Source of the DNA: Trifolium pratense
Taxonomy: Eukaryota; Streptophyta; Magnoliopsida; Fabales; Fabaceae
Length of the DNA: 64,000 nucleotides
Assembly (NCBI RefSeq): GCF_020283565.1
Contig: NC_060061.1
Location: 43,127,362-43,191,361 of the forward strand
Direction: 5' to 3'
The notes under the pieces are model-generated. The model worked only from the letters and a program-made list of their open reading frames with translations. It had not been told where the DNA came from and searched no databases. Below are positions 1 to 11,932 of the stretch, piece after piece. Every line of letters begins with the position of its first letter. The first letter of the stretch is position 1. The translations under genes were made by a program, and so were the position numbers.

Positions 1-1930
1 GTAAATATAGATAGAAAGGTGTAGTTTTTTGTAAGTATGATACCAAACATTAGAACTGACAGGATTGACAAAATGTAGAGACTGAGTGAATTTTGTTAGA
101 TTATACACTCAGTCTTCCCTTAAATGGTGTTCTTGATGCTGAAAAGCTTTCTGATACACTAATTACTGAATATAGTGTGTAATTTTGGTGTGGCTTTTGT
201 AATGTTTCTTTCTATTTTTTGAGAAATTATAAGTATATGGAGAATTCAATAGGTGTATAATGTTCTTTAATTCTTTATATTTTGGTTCAAATTATGACAC
301 GCCATCGTCTTCAAACGAGATAAGTCATTGTTTGACTTAGTGCGGGTGGTGTGTTTCCAATTTATTGACTTTGGTGGACCTAACATTAATCAACATTTCG
401 TTGACTTAGCTTTCGGATAATGTTAGTGTTAGTTATATTGAATTATACTGTAATTCGTTTAAATTATTATTGGTGTCCATATATCAGTATCAATTTTTAT
501 ATTTGTATCTGTGCCAAACTCTATGGTGCATAAGTCCCTCAAGTTGTGCACCATGCACCGAAAACATTATAACGAATACGAATTTTATAAAATCTACCGT
601 TTGATTGAAAGTTTATATCGTATAGATTATCCATTAATATTTTTAAAAAAATTGAAAATCATTTGATATGTTATTGAGACATATCAAAATTAACGGTTTA
701 TGAATTTTTATTAAATACCGTTAATCTTATTGGGTCTCAAAAACATATAAAATGATTTTCAAAAAATTTAAAAAAATTATGAATGATCTAAACGATATAA
801 ACTTTCCATCCAACGGTAGATTTTGTAAAATTCGTATTCATTATAAAAATATCGAAGACTTGTGCACCATACACCACTTAATCAAGTGGTGCATGTTAGA
901 CAAAGCCTGTATTTGTGGTTCACTTCATATGAAGTGATCATCTAATCCAAATTAGACTACATATTTCAAAGTCAATTCTAATTTTTTTAAATATAAGATA
1001 TCAAGATTGAAATCTAAATTGTCTGATATTCATCAAACGGTTTAAATATATGACTGACTATGTATATAGTTTAGTGATGTAATTTTTTGCTGTTTATATT
1101 ACGGAATTTATGTGATATATTTTTTATACGAAGATCCTTTTTGAGAAAGAAGACATTAGTAATTCAAAGCTCGTTCGCAAAATAAGTAAAATCCAACTAA
1201 AAATCGTTCCTACCGAAAATCAAATTAAATTTCGGATCAAACTCAGATTTTTCCGAACGATCCATTGTAAATGAAGCTCAATTACTTGTTTTCCTATAGA
1301 GAATATACCTCGTACCTTAATTCATTATAATACAAAATATATTCCTCAAAAATAAAAAAGTAAATTTTTTTAATAATAAGAACCGACAAACGTATACCGA
1401 GGACAAAGTAAAATCACAAGGGGTCAAAGGGTATTGAAAATGTTTGAAATTTTTGCACTTTGAGAATAATATTGTACGTAAGGGATGACAAATTCAAAAG
1501 CATGTCCATTGAGAGCTAAAACTTGTTCATACTGGTGTAAGTGTAAGGATCAGTTATTGATTACTTAACCATCCACCCAACCATGACATTGACAAATGAC
1601 GTATATGAATTCTCTACCACGGCTGCACAACCGTTAGATTTAGATGTAAGTTGAATTGACACTCTGGCGAGTTGCACAATATTGCGGATAATTTCTTAGT
1701 TTAGTGTTACAACATGCCTCTGGTTATTAGTTTTTAGGCATCCACAACAATACAATAGTATAAGTTAGTGCAATTGGATGTTGCACTTAGATCCAAATAG
1801 TGACCAATCTATAAACATGGACGGCTAATGAATGATTGAATGAAGGAAAGGCTAATAATGTTGTGTAGTGAAGCAAGAATTATAATATTGGAACTACGTC
1901 ACCAAGCACTCATGGTACCAAAGTGAGTGT
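1..1930. other. Intergenic region upstream of the Nudix gene
   Basis: AT-rich DNA with no supported coding region. It holds one foldback MITE-like element at about 510-908 (listed separately) and, near 1600-1760, short GC-richer sequence resembling decayed repeat DNA. The small open frame at 752-937 lies inside the MITE and is not a gene. The last few hundred bases before 1938 are presumably the Nudix gene promoter. Confidence 0.6.
510..908. mobile_element. MITE family A, copy 1 (long inverted repeats)
   Basis: The two halves are inverted repeats. The left arm reads GTGCACCATGCACC, then AACGAATACGAATTTTATAA and AAAGTTTATATCG. The right arm contains the reverse complements of these, ending near GTGCATGTTAGACAAAGCC. 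Arms are roughly 150 bp and imperfect. Related copies lie at 47990-48238 and 62212-62870. No transposase is encoded, so it is non-autonomous. End positions are approximate. Confidence 0.7.
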
Positions 1931-1937
1931 TTGTTGT

Positions 1938-1945
1938 TATAAATA
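1938..1945 (+). promoter_or_regulatory. Candidate TATA box of the Nudix hydrolase gene
   Basis: TATAAATA lies about 30 bp before a pyrimidine-rich start region (TTTCATCTCTTCAACTTCC) that leads into a candidate 5'UTR exon ending at a GT donor at 2099. Spacing fits a plant core promoter with transcription starting near 1970. Confidence 0.55.
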
Positions 1946-1969
1946 TGCAACTTTGTGCCTTTCATCTCT

Positions 1970-2098
1970 TCAACTTCCACTTGTTAGTGCTCTTTGTTAG
2001 TTCCCTATCAACCCCTTTTTTTGCTACCAAACTCTTGCCTTTAAATCTTCAACTTTCTAGTTAAATCTTCACTACCTTCTTAGAGTTTGTTTGCCAAG
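1970..2098 (+). other. Candidate non-coding 5'UTR exon of the Nudix gene
   Basis: The exon ends at GCCAAG followed by GTAAAT. The next acceptor, ATATGCAG at 2795-2802, precedes the first in-frame ATG by eight bases. This implies a 5'UTR intron at 2099-2802 that contains two tRNA-like SINE fragments in reverse orientation. The start of the exon is inferred from the TATA box only. Confidence 0.45.
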
Positions 2099-2180
2099 GT
2101 AAATATTCTCTTGGTTTGGTTTTTATGAGTAACACTGTTGTGTAATCATAGTTAGTAATTAGTATTGTTAGTTTTTGCTG

Positions 2181-2259
2181 TAGGTGAGAATCGAACTCCT
2201 AACCTCCTTATCACTCCACTCTCTATCTCATCCACCTCAGCCACCAAGTCATCCTTATA
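2181..2259 (-). mobile_element. SINE-like tRNA-derived fragment in 5'UTR intron
   Basis: Read on the minus strand, it has a tRNA A-box-like stretch (GACTTGGTGGCTGAGG) and a B-box-like stretch (AGGAGTTCGATTCTC) at the usual spacing for a polymerase III promoter. It does not fold as a complete tRNA and is best read as a SINE head. Confidence 0.5.
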
Positions 2260-2437
2260 ACTCTCGTGTTTTTTCCTCTTAACTATGGAACTTGTTTGTG
2301 TTGGTTAGTCTATCTTGTTTTTTGTGTTATTTTATCTCTTACTATACTTTGTTTACCATATTTTTCTGGTTTTTCCATTAGTGAGAAAAATTTCATATGC
2401 AAATGTTAGGAGTTAGGAAATTAGTAGTTATATTAGT

Positions 2438-2520
2438 TTGGAGGGATCAAACTCTGGACCTCTGGCTAAGAACTCATTCAGTGTCACTTAGCTCACCAAC
2501 CAAGCTACCTACTCGGGACA
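2438..2520 (-). mobile_element. SINE-like tRNA-derived fragment in 5'UTR intron
   Basis: On the minus strand, TAGCTTGGTTGGTGAG (A-box-like) is followed by GTCCAGAGTTTGATCCC (B-box-like). It is a second, different tRNA-derived head in the same intron as the fragment at 2181-2259. No target-site duplication was identified. Confidence 0.5.
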
Positions 2521-2810
2521 ATGTTTGTAGCATATAATACATTAATGTTGTGGAAATGGTATTTTGCTATTCAAATTGCATAGTATGCAAAAAGTTTGCT
2601 AGCTTTGAGATTTAAATTGTGGCCACAATGTTTGATATTGCCAAAAATTATGGTCAAAAGCAACTTATTATGCAACTTTTTACGGTTTCAGAAAACTTAT
2701 GTCAGTAGATAAGATCAAATAAGTCAATCTAAATATGCTCACATAAAGAGCTCAGCTTTTGACTTAACAAATTTGTTGAATATTTTGTGATTGAATATGC
2801 AGTTGAGCTA

Positions 2811-5800
2811 ATGTCAGTGGCAGCTAGTCCAGCACTCCCTTTAGGGGATCACTTGTGTGAAAATGGATTTGAATGTGTTGAAATTCTCCCTTCCACCAAT
2901 GATGCACATGGAGGAGTCATTGTTGACTTGAAGGATCCTATGGACCCTGAAATTTTTGCTAGTTTGCTTAAATCTTCACTTTTACAATGGAAGAAACAGG
3001 TGACCTTTATGATCTAAATTCTAGCTCTAAAATGGTACTGATCATTGCTTATAACTGCGTCAAATACACGGATTTAACTCATCTAAAGTGACCAATTAAG
3101 TCATTTCATCCGTCGACGAATAAATCAACCTTAGCTTATTGGTTTTTCCATTATAACTGCATCATATTATAGTGCTCCTACTAACTTTAGTTTTCATTGC
3201 AGCGAAAAGATGGTGTATGGATCAAGTTACCTATTGAACTTGTTAATCTTGTTGAAATTGCAGTTAAGGTAATCTTTCCATATTCTATTTCACAGTTTTG
3301 TTAGTATAAGCACTTGTACAAGTATTTGGAAAACTTATAAAAGTAACTTATGAATCTATGTTCAAAAGTTGTTTCCTGCTTATTTTCGTAAGTTTTTGTA
3401 TGATAAGCAAAAAACTTATGCGCATAAACTTTTGTATGATAAGCAAAGAACTTATTGAAGAAGTGCATAATTAAATCGTTTAGCGAAACACTTCCTGAAA
3501 AGGAAATACTTCAATTAAATTTTTCGCGTGTGTGTTTTTGCCGAGCAGGAGGGTTTCTGGTACCACCATGCTGAGCCAAACTATGTAATGTTAGTTTACT
3601 GGATTCCTAAAACAGGCTGCACAATCCCTCCAAATGCTTCTCATCGCGTACGCATTGCCGCCATTGTCTTGAATGATAAGAAAGAGGTATAAAATTAGAT
3701 TCACTAGTTGTTCATAGAGCTTCTCAATCTCTTTTTTCCATTTTCTTTTAGTACTTTGTTCATTTTTGTTTGGTGAGCTTGTAGATGCTAGTTGTAAAGG
3801 AAAAAAGAGGTAAATTTCATGGAATTGGAGTTTGGAAGCCACCTACTGGAGTAGTTGATGCAGTATGTCCATTTTCAAAGACTTATATTACATCTCATCT
3901 TTGAAATATCTTTACATATTTTAAGTTCGTACAAATATAGCGTATTCTGATTTTGGTCTATGTAAGTTTGTTTTCGGATTTTGGATTTCGTCTCTGCAAA
4001 GTTAGAAATGAAAAATTGCCATATCACCGATGGCAACTGAAATTTTGTTAGCCACGACAGCGTTTTTGTAGAGGTTGACATCACACCATGAACAAAATTA
4101 ACGGTTTCTAAATAGAAAACTTACAATGACCTAAAAAAACACTATAATTACAGAGACGAAAAGTATATTTAAACTTACAACTACTACTACTACTAATCAT
4201 AATAATAATTATAAGTTGGTTTGATAATTATTTTTAAAAATAATTACAATTTGGTAGGAACTTGGTTTTTGCACCTGCAGGGTGAGGAGATTTTTGAAGC
4301 AGCTATTAGAGAAGTAAAAGAAGAGACAGGAGTAAGTATTCTTAGTATTAGTACAATGTTGTATCTCAATCCATGTGATGTTTATATTAACTGTAACTTC
4401 TTTTATTTTGGTTTGTTTATTTAAAATCAGATTGATACAGAATTTTTGGAGGTACTTGGATTCAGGTATTAATATTTTAATATCAAACCTTAAAGGACCT
4501 TTTTGTAAAGTTTTAGTCTATTTGTTTTCTTCATGTGGTTAACATTGGAAACTGAATTAAAAATTATCTTCTTACTTTCTCATTTTTTCATTAGTATTGT
4601 AAAATATGTTAGATGAATTAAAAATTAGGCCACAGAAGTGCTGAGGCTCCTAGCAGCATATGAAATCATTTGATTGGGACTTGTCAAATTGTGGCATTAT
4701 ATTAGTGATATGTGTTTATTTAATATTCAAAGATTGATGGGGATATCATAATATCATTTTGAGATTTTAATTGGTTTGTTTCTTAGGTGATGGATGTGTA
4801 TTTGATGAACTTGGCCCCATATAGAGATATAATGGTCTAGTAACTTACTATACTTAGCAAAAATAAAGGCATGTTGAAAATTCTATACTTGCTTTATCTA
4901 ATTTAAAATAAAATTAGGGAGTCCCACTTATAAACATTCTATATATCATATCTTATCTAATATACAACTCTTAACACCTCGATCCCTAGGACTGGACATC
5001 TAGATTATGATCCTAGCTAGTAGTCCAATAGCGAAAACTGATAATAGATGGTCCAATGGATCTTGGATAGTCTTTGATACAATCTTTGAATTTTGAGTTG
5101 AGTCTAACTTAATCTTATAAAACCGGTTTGTAAGGTGAAAATTGTCTCTACTTGTAAACTCATGTTCATGTTTTATCTCTTTCAACGTGGAACTCTTAAC
5201 ACAATTTCTCACGCTCACTAAGATTTGACATCAGAAGCAGAACCCATGAGTGAAAACATGATAGACTAATATCATCTAATAATCTTGGGTAACTTATATT
5301 GTCAGACAATATGTCATCTCATATAGGACTCTTAACAAAGAAGGAAATATATTATCATTAATTAAAGTGACACTAATAATTATTTTATGACTATTTCATA
5401 TGAAATTTAAACCCTGACTCTTAAAATTACAAGATCAAACTCTTACCGTTGAGTTGACAACTCTCGAGACACTTGCTTTTTATAATCATTTGTTTTGTTT
5501 GCCAAAAAAATTTATTTGTTTGGAATCTAGTAACATTTTAATAAACTTAAGTTCTTTAGAGTACTTGAGAATTAAACATATCTTGGCCTGGATTTTTTCT
5601 TATTCTTTCTTCTCTTTATCATTTTTCATTTGACATTTAATTTCATGTTTCTCATTTTCAGACAGGAACACAATATATTCTTTGGAAAATCAGACCTAAC
5701 TTTTCTTTGCATGTTGCATCCTCTTTCTTTTGACATCAAAAGGCAAGAACTTGAAATTGAGGCAGCTCAGGTACTTCCTTTTGCCAATGTCTGATCATGT

Positions 5801-6732
5801 TTTTTTTTTGTTTTCTTCTTCCTATCTCTAGGATCACTTTTGTCCAAAACAATAACCTAACAATAACTTATCATGACATGAATAATGTCCAAAGTATATG
5901 AGTGGTTGACATATTTCTTAGAAATTTACTTTATATGACAATGAGCCTCAATGAAAAAAATGTTTAGAGTGTCTAAGGTGCATCGAATCGAAGAAAAACA
6001 AAATTATTAGAACATCCTTAAAGTGAGAATTGGATTGATGTAGTAACTGCTTCACGCAGTTATTGTTGTCAGCCATCTGATTTAGATTAAAGGCTAAGAT
6101 CGTTTAACTGTTTTGTAACTGATGTGTAATCTGATCCGTCCGATCTGAAATCCACGGCCGTGGTTGAATACAACGTAAAACTGTGTCTGTGTGTATCTAC
6201 TACAGCAGCATATCCAGGTCCGTTAAAGTGTCTGTGTTGACACTTGTTCAAGACGTGTATAAATGTCGATGTTTGAGACGTATCTAATATACCAACAGAA
6301 CAAAGATAAATGGTAAATGCAATACAAAAATTCTTAACTTAGACACAAAACTTGCTTATAAGAAAATTAGACTTGTGAACAATCACTTCACAAACAAATC
6401 ATGTTCATCTGCATATCACTTAATTTATGCACTATTGTCACATAATCCATAACTTTTGCATTATGACTCTATTTTTTTCTTCTTAAATCTTTGTTATCAT
6501 AATTTGTTTTGGTGTGCTTTGTCTTTTTCTCATGAAGTGGATGCCATTCGAAGAATATGCAGCACAGCCATTTAATCAGAAGCATGAGTCCTTCAAGTAC
6601 ACAATTGAATTATGCATAGCAAAGATGGAAAGAGTCTATACTGGACTATGTCCTAGGCCTGTCTCATCATTTTTCTCTAAGGATTTGAGTTATGTATACT
6701 TGAATACCAAAGACTTAGACAAATCTTCTTGA
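2811..6732 (+). CDS. Nudix hydrolase (plant NUDT2/6/7/10 group)
   Basis: Spliced CDS: 2811-2999, 3203-3268, 3549-3686, 3785-3862, 4281-4331, 4431-4465, 5662-5770, 6538-6732. All introns are GT-AG, phases close, and the product is 286 aa, near the 275-285 aa of Arabidopsis cytosolic NUDT proteins. A complete Nudix box spans residues 153-175: G, five residues, E, seven residues, then REVKEETGI, carrying the metal-binding glutamates. The N-terminal part matches the plant pre-Nudix domain (EGFWYHHAEPNYVMLVYWIP). Family members hydrolyse ADP-ribose, NADH or related nucleotide diphosphates and modulate redox and defence signalling; the substrate cannot be read from sequence alone. No transit peptide is evident, which suggests the cytosol. 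I chose ATG 2811 because the open frame extends only 24 bp further, through the splice acceptor. Confidence 0.93.
3391..3456 (+). repeat. Short imperfect tandem duplication in a Nudix intron
   Basis: TTTTGTATGATAAGCAAA occurs twice, 36 bp apart, with flanking CTTAT in both copies. It lies in the intron between the second and third coding exons, in an AT-rich segment rich in AACTTAT motifs that resembles a decayed MITE. Confidence 0.7.
4900..5350. repeat. Dispersed-repeat-like segment in a Nudix intron
   Basis: This part of the 1.2 kb intron (4466-5661) contains AAAACCGGTTTGTAAGGTG, GTGGAACTCTTAACAC and GGACTGGACATCT. From memory these resemble a repeat common in legume introns and intergenic DNA. 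There are no coding signs. Family and borders were not determined. Confidence 0.4.
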
Positions 6733-7022
6733 GTTAGTCTTTCATTATAGTATAGTTGATTTTGATTGAAATTTCAGTGAAATGACCACATATCATGATT
6801 CCTATATGTTATTTGGATTTTGAACAAGAATTGTTAATCTTGTTACTGAAATTCAGCATGTTTAACTTTTATGTTGTATGATTCTTAGAAAATTATCGAG
6901 TTTAATATAATTAATCATTAACCACACACGAACATCCAAGTGTTAATTCTATTCTTGGTATTGAATCATAATACACAATTTCAATACTGGTAAAAGCTTC
7001 AAAGAATGAAAAGTAATCAAGG

Positions 7023-7135
7023 TAGGGAGGACCGCGGTTCGATCCCCTGCAACTGCGATCGGGAGGGGGCTGAAACCACTTGATCCCATAACTGACCCCG
7101 AACCAGATTCAACCGATGGTGAAAGCAAAAAAAAT
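7023..7135 (+). mobile_element. SINE family 1, copy 1, with target-site duplication
   Basis: The element begins GGGAGGACCGCGGTTCGATC, which includes a pol III B-box-like GGTTCGATCCC, runs through CGATCGGGAGGGGGCTG, and ends in GGTGAAAGC plus an A tract. The 12-bp sequence GTAATCAAGGTA flanks it at 7013-7024 and 7136-7147, the expected result of target-primed insertion. Related copies are at 19392-19520, 42324-42398 and 60381-60452. The A box is missing, so this copy is probably 5'-truncated. Confidence 0.8.
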
Positions 7136-7605
7136 GTAATCAAGGTAAATGGCTTAAGCGACCATTAAACAAATTTCATAGCTTATAACAATCACTGATG
7201 GCTTATAACTTATACTTGAGGATACCATTCAAACTATAACTAATAATTTCATAGCTAATAAGTTTTTTTCCTTTAAATCCTAACTTCAGAGTCTACAATT
7301 TTAATCAAGACCAAAATCAATTTCAAATCTTCATAATCTTTTTACTCTTCCAAAAAGTGAATTCAAACAAATTTCATACAATTTTTCACATAAAATTCTA
7401 CCGATGGATCTTCTAAATGGAAAAATGGAAAATATAATCCTATACGACAAGAGCACACATGAAAGATGTACTATATGACATATGTTTCTGTGCAAACATG
7501 AAAATGGTCCATCATTTCATATGCACCTACAAACACAAGCATGTGAGGTGAAAATCTTAACCCTTTATAGTGAATCCTTAGATAAGTAGGGTAGTTACTA
7601 CTTCC

Positions 7606-7859
7606 GGATGTTTTGTCTCTCGACTCCTCGTGTTTCTTTTATACCTTTGAATTTTCAATTTTATCCTTGAAAAAACTTCGATTTGAAAAAAGCGAAGTTT
7701 TTTTTTGTCTTAAAAACAAATTTCAGTTTCTAAAAACCAAAATTTACTCTGATTTTGCACTATAAAAAATTTGGTTTCTACTAGCCGAATTTTTCTACAA
7801 GAACAAAATTGGAATATTGGGGATATAAAAGAATCACGGGGTCGGGAGAGAAAGCATCC
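7606..7859. mobile_element. Foldback MITE with GGATG termini
   Basis: The left end GGATGTTTTGTCTCTCGAC mirrors the right end, whose reverse complement reads GGATGCTTTCTCTCCCGAC; pairing continues for about 40 bp (TTCTTTTATACC against TTCTTTTATATCC). Flanks CTACTTCC and CTACTTCT suggest an 8-bp target duplication with one mismatch, as in hAT-type elements. No coding capacity. Confidence 0.7.
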
Positions 7860-7869
7860 TACTTCTAGG

Positions 7870-9657
7870 ACAAGGGAGAAGCCACCAAATGTTTTTATTG
7901 TAAATACACAGACTGGGCCACTGGAAATTTCACTTTCCCTTTGATTGAAACTTATTCTCTAATAATGGAAATGTAATTTCCTACATTTCAGATAGATTTT
8001 TTTTCTTATAAATTGAAATGTATAATTACATAAGGTACACTAATTTGTAGAAAGTCTAATCACTTAACTCATTAATTAATTAGTTAATACATATAAGTTA
8101 TTTATAGACAGAATAATTTTTAAACTGGAATGCAAGACTATGGAAATAGTATCCTGATAACTCCGTTATTTCACATTAAAAGTGACTTAATTCAAGGGGC
8201 TTTGAAGGATAATTTGATGGTTTTAGGCTCTGGAATAAGAGTTCAGATATGCTCCATTAGTTTCCATTACCTTGTTTAGATCGTGACACGTGGATAAAAA
8301 TTTATCAATGGTCCAGATTTAAAATGTTCTCTCTTCTTGATAGTGTGTAAACTTCTTCATCTTCTTCCTTGTTGCTACAACACTGCTCGACATCTTCTCA
8401 CAACTGGCCGCCGTCAAATCTCTCTCCGTACCAACGCCTTCGCCCCACCGGTTTAGATTAGATTGGAAAATCATATTCTTCTTATTCCTTTCACAACAAC
8501 CCCGTCTTACTTCTCTCTCTCAATTTTCCTCTTATCCGTCACAACAAAACACCTCTCAATCTCTACGCCGCATCTCCATCTCTCTATCAGAGTGTCTCTC
8601 ACTAACGGTCGCCGACAAGACATCTTCCTCGCCGCTACCGCCGCGGTGTCTCACCGCCACTTCCCCCTTTTCAATTGTGTTCCGGACCATTACAACATAA
8701 AATTCATAGTATAATAATAACAATAATACCTTGAAAAGCAATAACAATAAGTGAGAAATGCATGGATTAAGGAGGAGGTTTGATTGCAAAATTTTCATAT
8801 TTTCTGTTTTTCTTGCAATCATGAGAAGGACTTTTTGGTAGGAGGGAGTAGTTAACATCGTAGAATCAGGAAGACAGCAACCCACATAGCCACAACAGGT
8901 CCCAAATGGATTGATTCAAAATTATTTCGAAAAGAATTCGAAACTATGAACCAAAATAAAAGCAGTAGGAAAACAACCCAGTTTCCCCCAAATTAGATGG
9001 AAGAATTGGAAATTAAGAAAACATTGAAAGAAAAGACAGTACTTGATAATGATCAAGAAAAGACAAGAAAGAATACAACTATTGTCCTTGTCGATAACAT
9101 CAGAAGAATAGAATACACCACTTTCATTTGTCAATATTTTTTTTTCAAATTTACAACATTAAACAAAATCTTGGGATGTAAGCATGGTTGAGTTGTTACA
9201 AACATTGTATGTAATATGCAGAATGATAGTTTGAACTCTAGTGCAACTCATTCGTCGATAAAAATATTGCATGTAATTTACGGGATGAAATTTCAACCTA
9301 TGATATACAGTATCCACTATTGAAAATAAAGTCATCACTAAGAATAAAAAGGATAAAATTATAAGATAATTTAATTTTGATAAAGATTAACCTAACCATA
9401 AGATAGTTAAAGGATAGTAAGTAGTAAACAAATGTTTACATTAACATTCACAACCAAGTAAAAATTACTGTTCCTTTACCACCAAAATAATGAAATAAAA
9501 ATTCACACCTGCTCTGTTACGACTCAAACGGAAAAATAGGGACAGCATTTGAAATTCCCTTCATTTCCTTACTAAACAAAATAAAAAACTAAAAAAAAAA
9601 AATTATTTAATTTAAATAAATTAAAAACAACACAATGTAAGTTTTGTGTGTTACAGC
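7870..9657. other. Intergenic region, no supported gene
   Basis: AT-rich apart from a C/T-rich patch at about 8340-8690 (many CTTC and TCTC runs). Open frames on opposite strands overlap there (8463-8714 and 8556-8885) but have biased, repetitive composition and no recognisable domain. I see no splice-linked continuation. The region includes the presumed 3' flank of the FLA gene. Confidence 0.5.
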
Positions 9658-10908
9658 TCAGAGCAATAAAAATCCCAAAACCAAACTCAAAACCATAAAA
9701 AAGATACCGTTAAACCTAACGGCGGCGCCGTTTTTATCATCGGCATTATCATCAGCTGAATCATCCGGCGAATCAGCCGGCGAGTCAGAATCATCGTCCG
9801 CCGGCGCATCCTTCTTCTTTCCCTTTTTCTTAGGCGGCTGAGGACCATCAGCAGCAGCAGGCTCCGGCGCCGGTGCCGGAGAAGGACTCTGAGCTTTACC
9901 TTTAAACAACTCCTCTGGAAGAAGAACCTTAGAAATAGTAAAGATCGCATCGGGAACTTCATCAAAGATCGTGTCCATTATCTTAGCAGTTACAGCTTTC
10001 GTCTTCAGTGTGATCTCATCACCGTCGTTTTGAACATCGAAATCGTAACCGCCACGATCTGTAGCAAGAGTGTTCATAGGTCCATTACTCGATTTCAGCA
10101 TATCTTTTGATTGATAAACCGGAATACCGTGAAATTCGAGAAGCGCGATTTTTGCGACGGTTGTTAGGTTTTTGAATTTTGGTAAGAAAGCATTGAAAGC
10201 TTTATCGGCGGGACAAAAAACGGTTAATCCACCGTTGAGATTGCCGTTAAAAGTGTCGAACGCGTCAGGATTAGCGGCAAGTGTTTCGGCGAAGGATTTG
10301 CAACCCTGTTTGGACATTATATCGGTGATGTTATGTTCGGTTGGCGGTGGTGTAGGAGCTTCAGCGGAGGCGGAAGGAAGAATTTGACTGATTTGTAGAA
10401 CGGAAATGTTGGAAGGAATTTCTTGAATTGATTTGACGTAAGTAGCAGGTAGGGTTCCATCGTTGTCTTGAGCACCGAATCCGACTTTTCCGCCGCGAAG
10501 AACGGTAATGTTGACGTGTCCTGCTATTCCAGTAGCGGCGCCGGTGGTTTGGTACATTGTGGCTACGTCAGTGGTTCCTTTTGTGATTTGGTGAAGCTTT
10601 TTGGTGTCGTAGTAGTCGAGGAGGACGTGGAGGGAGAGGATGTTTTTGACGGTGGAGATCGAAAGGTTTTTGGATGTTAAGTCGTGCATGGCGTCGTTGT
10701 CGACGGCTAAGACGGTGATTGTTTGTTTGCCGTTGATTGCTGGTGCGAGGTGTGTTAGGGTTAGGTAGTGGTTGAAGGTGGAGAATTCAGGGTCTTTGGA
10801 GAGAATGGCTGTGATGTTGTGTGCGTTGGAGGTTGTGAAAATGGTTGAGATGAAGAGTAGCGCCGCCGTGAACGCCGCCATAGGTGACGGTCGGAGAAAG
10901 TTCTGCAT
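9658..10908 (-). CDS. Fasciclin-like arabinogalactan protein (two FAS1 domains)
   Basis: Single-exon CDS, 416 aa. It starts with a signal peptide (hydrophobic AAFTAALLFISTIF, cleavage near residue 29), then a first fasciclin domain (about residues 30-180, from HNITAIL), a short proline linker (EAPTPPP), a second fasciclin domain (about 195-335), a Pro/Ala/Lys/Asp-rich AGP-type region (SPSPAPAPEP, KKKGKKK, acidic Asp/Ser stretch) and a hydrophobic C-terminal tail typical of a GPI-anchor signal. Length and layout fit the FLA1/2/8/10 group of cell-wall and plasma-membrane adhesion proteins. The frame is open to 11166, but a TATA box at 11003-11010 places transcription start downstream of that extension, and the signal peptide supports the ATG at 10908. 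The C-terminal Asp-rich block is longer than I would expect, but I cannot compare it directly. Confidence 0.94.
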   Translation of the reverse strand: MQNFLRPSPMAAFTAALLFISTIFTTSNAHNITAILSKDPEFSTFNHYLTLTHLAPAINGKQTITVLAVDNDAMHDLTSKNLSISTVKNILSLHVLLDYYDTKKLHQITKGTTDVATMYQTTGAATGIAGHVNITVLRGGKVGFGAQDNDGTLPATYVKSIQEIPSNISVLQISQILPSASAEAPTPPPTEHNITDIMSKQGCKSFAETLAANPDAFDTFNGNLNGGLTVFCPADKAFNAFLPKFKNLTTVAKIALLEFHGIPVYQSKDMLKSSNGPMNTLATDRGGYDFDVQNDGDEITLKTKAVTAKIMDTIFDEVPDAIFTISKVLLPEELFKGKAQSPSPAPAPEPAAADGPQPPKKKGKKKDAPADDDSDSPADSPDDSADDNADDKNGAAVRFNGIFFMVLSLVLGFLLL

Positions 10909-11002
10909 TGTGGAAGAAGAATGAGATGAGATCTGTAGAAGAAGTGGAGAGTGGAGAAAGTGAGTGAGTGAGACAACAGAACAGAGAGATACTGATAAGA
11001 GT

Positions 11003-11010
11003 GTTATATA
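11003..11010 (-). promoter_or_regulatory. TATA box of the FLA gene
   Basis: TATATAAC on the minus strand, 95 bp upstream of the chosen ATG. It predicts a start site near 10975 and a 5'UTR of about 65 bp, and excludes the upstream part of the open frame from the protein. Confidence 0.6.
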
Positions 11011-11163
11011 CAATGGGGTTTGGGGTTTAAGATTATTACAGATTTTGCCATTCATGATAGACACGTTTTTTACTTCTTTTTTGGCGATATTAGAGTAGTT
11101 AATTAGTTTCTTTTTGGGAAATAAAGTTAATTGTTTTTTGAAATAGGAAATAAAGTTAATGGT

Positions 11164-11341
11164 CATGCTAAAAGTGCTCCTGTGGCACTAGTTAAGCATA
11201 CTAAAAAAGGAAACAAATGATAAAGTTAATGATGAGAGAGAATAACTTTTAACATCATTAAAACATTAAATGCATAATTTGCGAGATAAAACTTCTATAT
11301 CTGTATCCTTAACTAATGCTCCGGGGGCACTGTTTAGCATT
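11164..11341. mobile_element. MITE family D, copy 1, in the FLA promoter region
   Basis: The left end CATGCTAAAAGTGCTCC and the reverse complement of the right end, ATGCTAAACAGTGCCCCCGG, form terminal inverted repeats of about 35 bp. The same ends occur in the copy at 60595-60768. The element sits about 150 bp upstream of the FLA TATA box, so it may carry or displace promoter elements. Confidence 0.7.
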
Positions 11342-11702
11342 TTCCAAAATTAATTACTTAATCTTACTAATGTGTAATTTTTCAGATGTTTTTTTTACAA
11401 GAGTATGGTCATATTTGAGTTGTCTATGGATATATTAAGAAAATAATTAATTGTTTCAAAACAAAAAAAGGAAAATAATTAATTGTTTTAATAATTAATA
11501 CTGTAGTGTAGTTGTATGTATCAGTTTAAATACTTTATTTTTTTACAAAAACATAAGAATTAAAAAAAATTGTATTAAATTTTTTAATAATGTTTTTTTT
11601 CTTTTCAAAATTATCCTTAAATAGTTAAATTATTAAGAGATAAATGATGATATTTTCCTTCTCTTCATTTAATTAGCAATATTTTTTTGAAAATTTAATT
11701 AT

Positions 11703-11932
11703 GGGTCTGTTTGGAATAGGTTATTTTTGAGCTTATGCAAAGCAGCTTATGCTAATAAATAAATTTTTATGTATTATTATAAGTTTGTCAAAGTAGTTTA
11801 TAAGAAAAATAGCTTATAAAAATACAGTATTTGTTAGCGAAAATTTATAAATTAACATAAAAACTAGTAATTTATTTATATAAGTTATTTTACATAAGTT
11901 TAAAAATAAGTTATTTCAAACTATTCTGAAGT
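11703..11932. mobile_element. MITE family C, copy 1
   Basis: It begins GGTCTGTTTGGAATAGGTTA and ends with an inverted version (TAAGTTATTTCAAACTATTC). The ends match, less perfectly, those of the element at 14870-15088. The interior is rich in TTATAAG motifs and has no coding capacity. Borders are approximate. Confidence 0.6.

Noticed and set aside
8463..8885. Overlapping frames on both strands in a C/T-rich patch
   Set aside because: Low-complexity composition explains both; no domain, splice partner or promoter evidence.
10909..11166. 86-codon upstream extension of the FLA frame
   Set aside because: It spans the TATA box and would bury the signal peptide.
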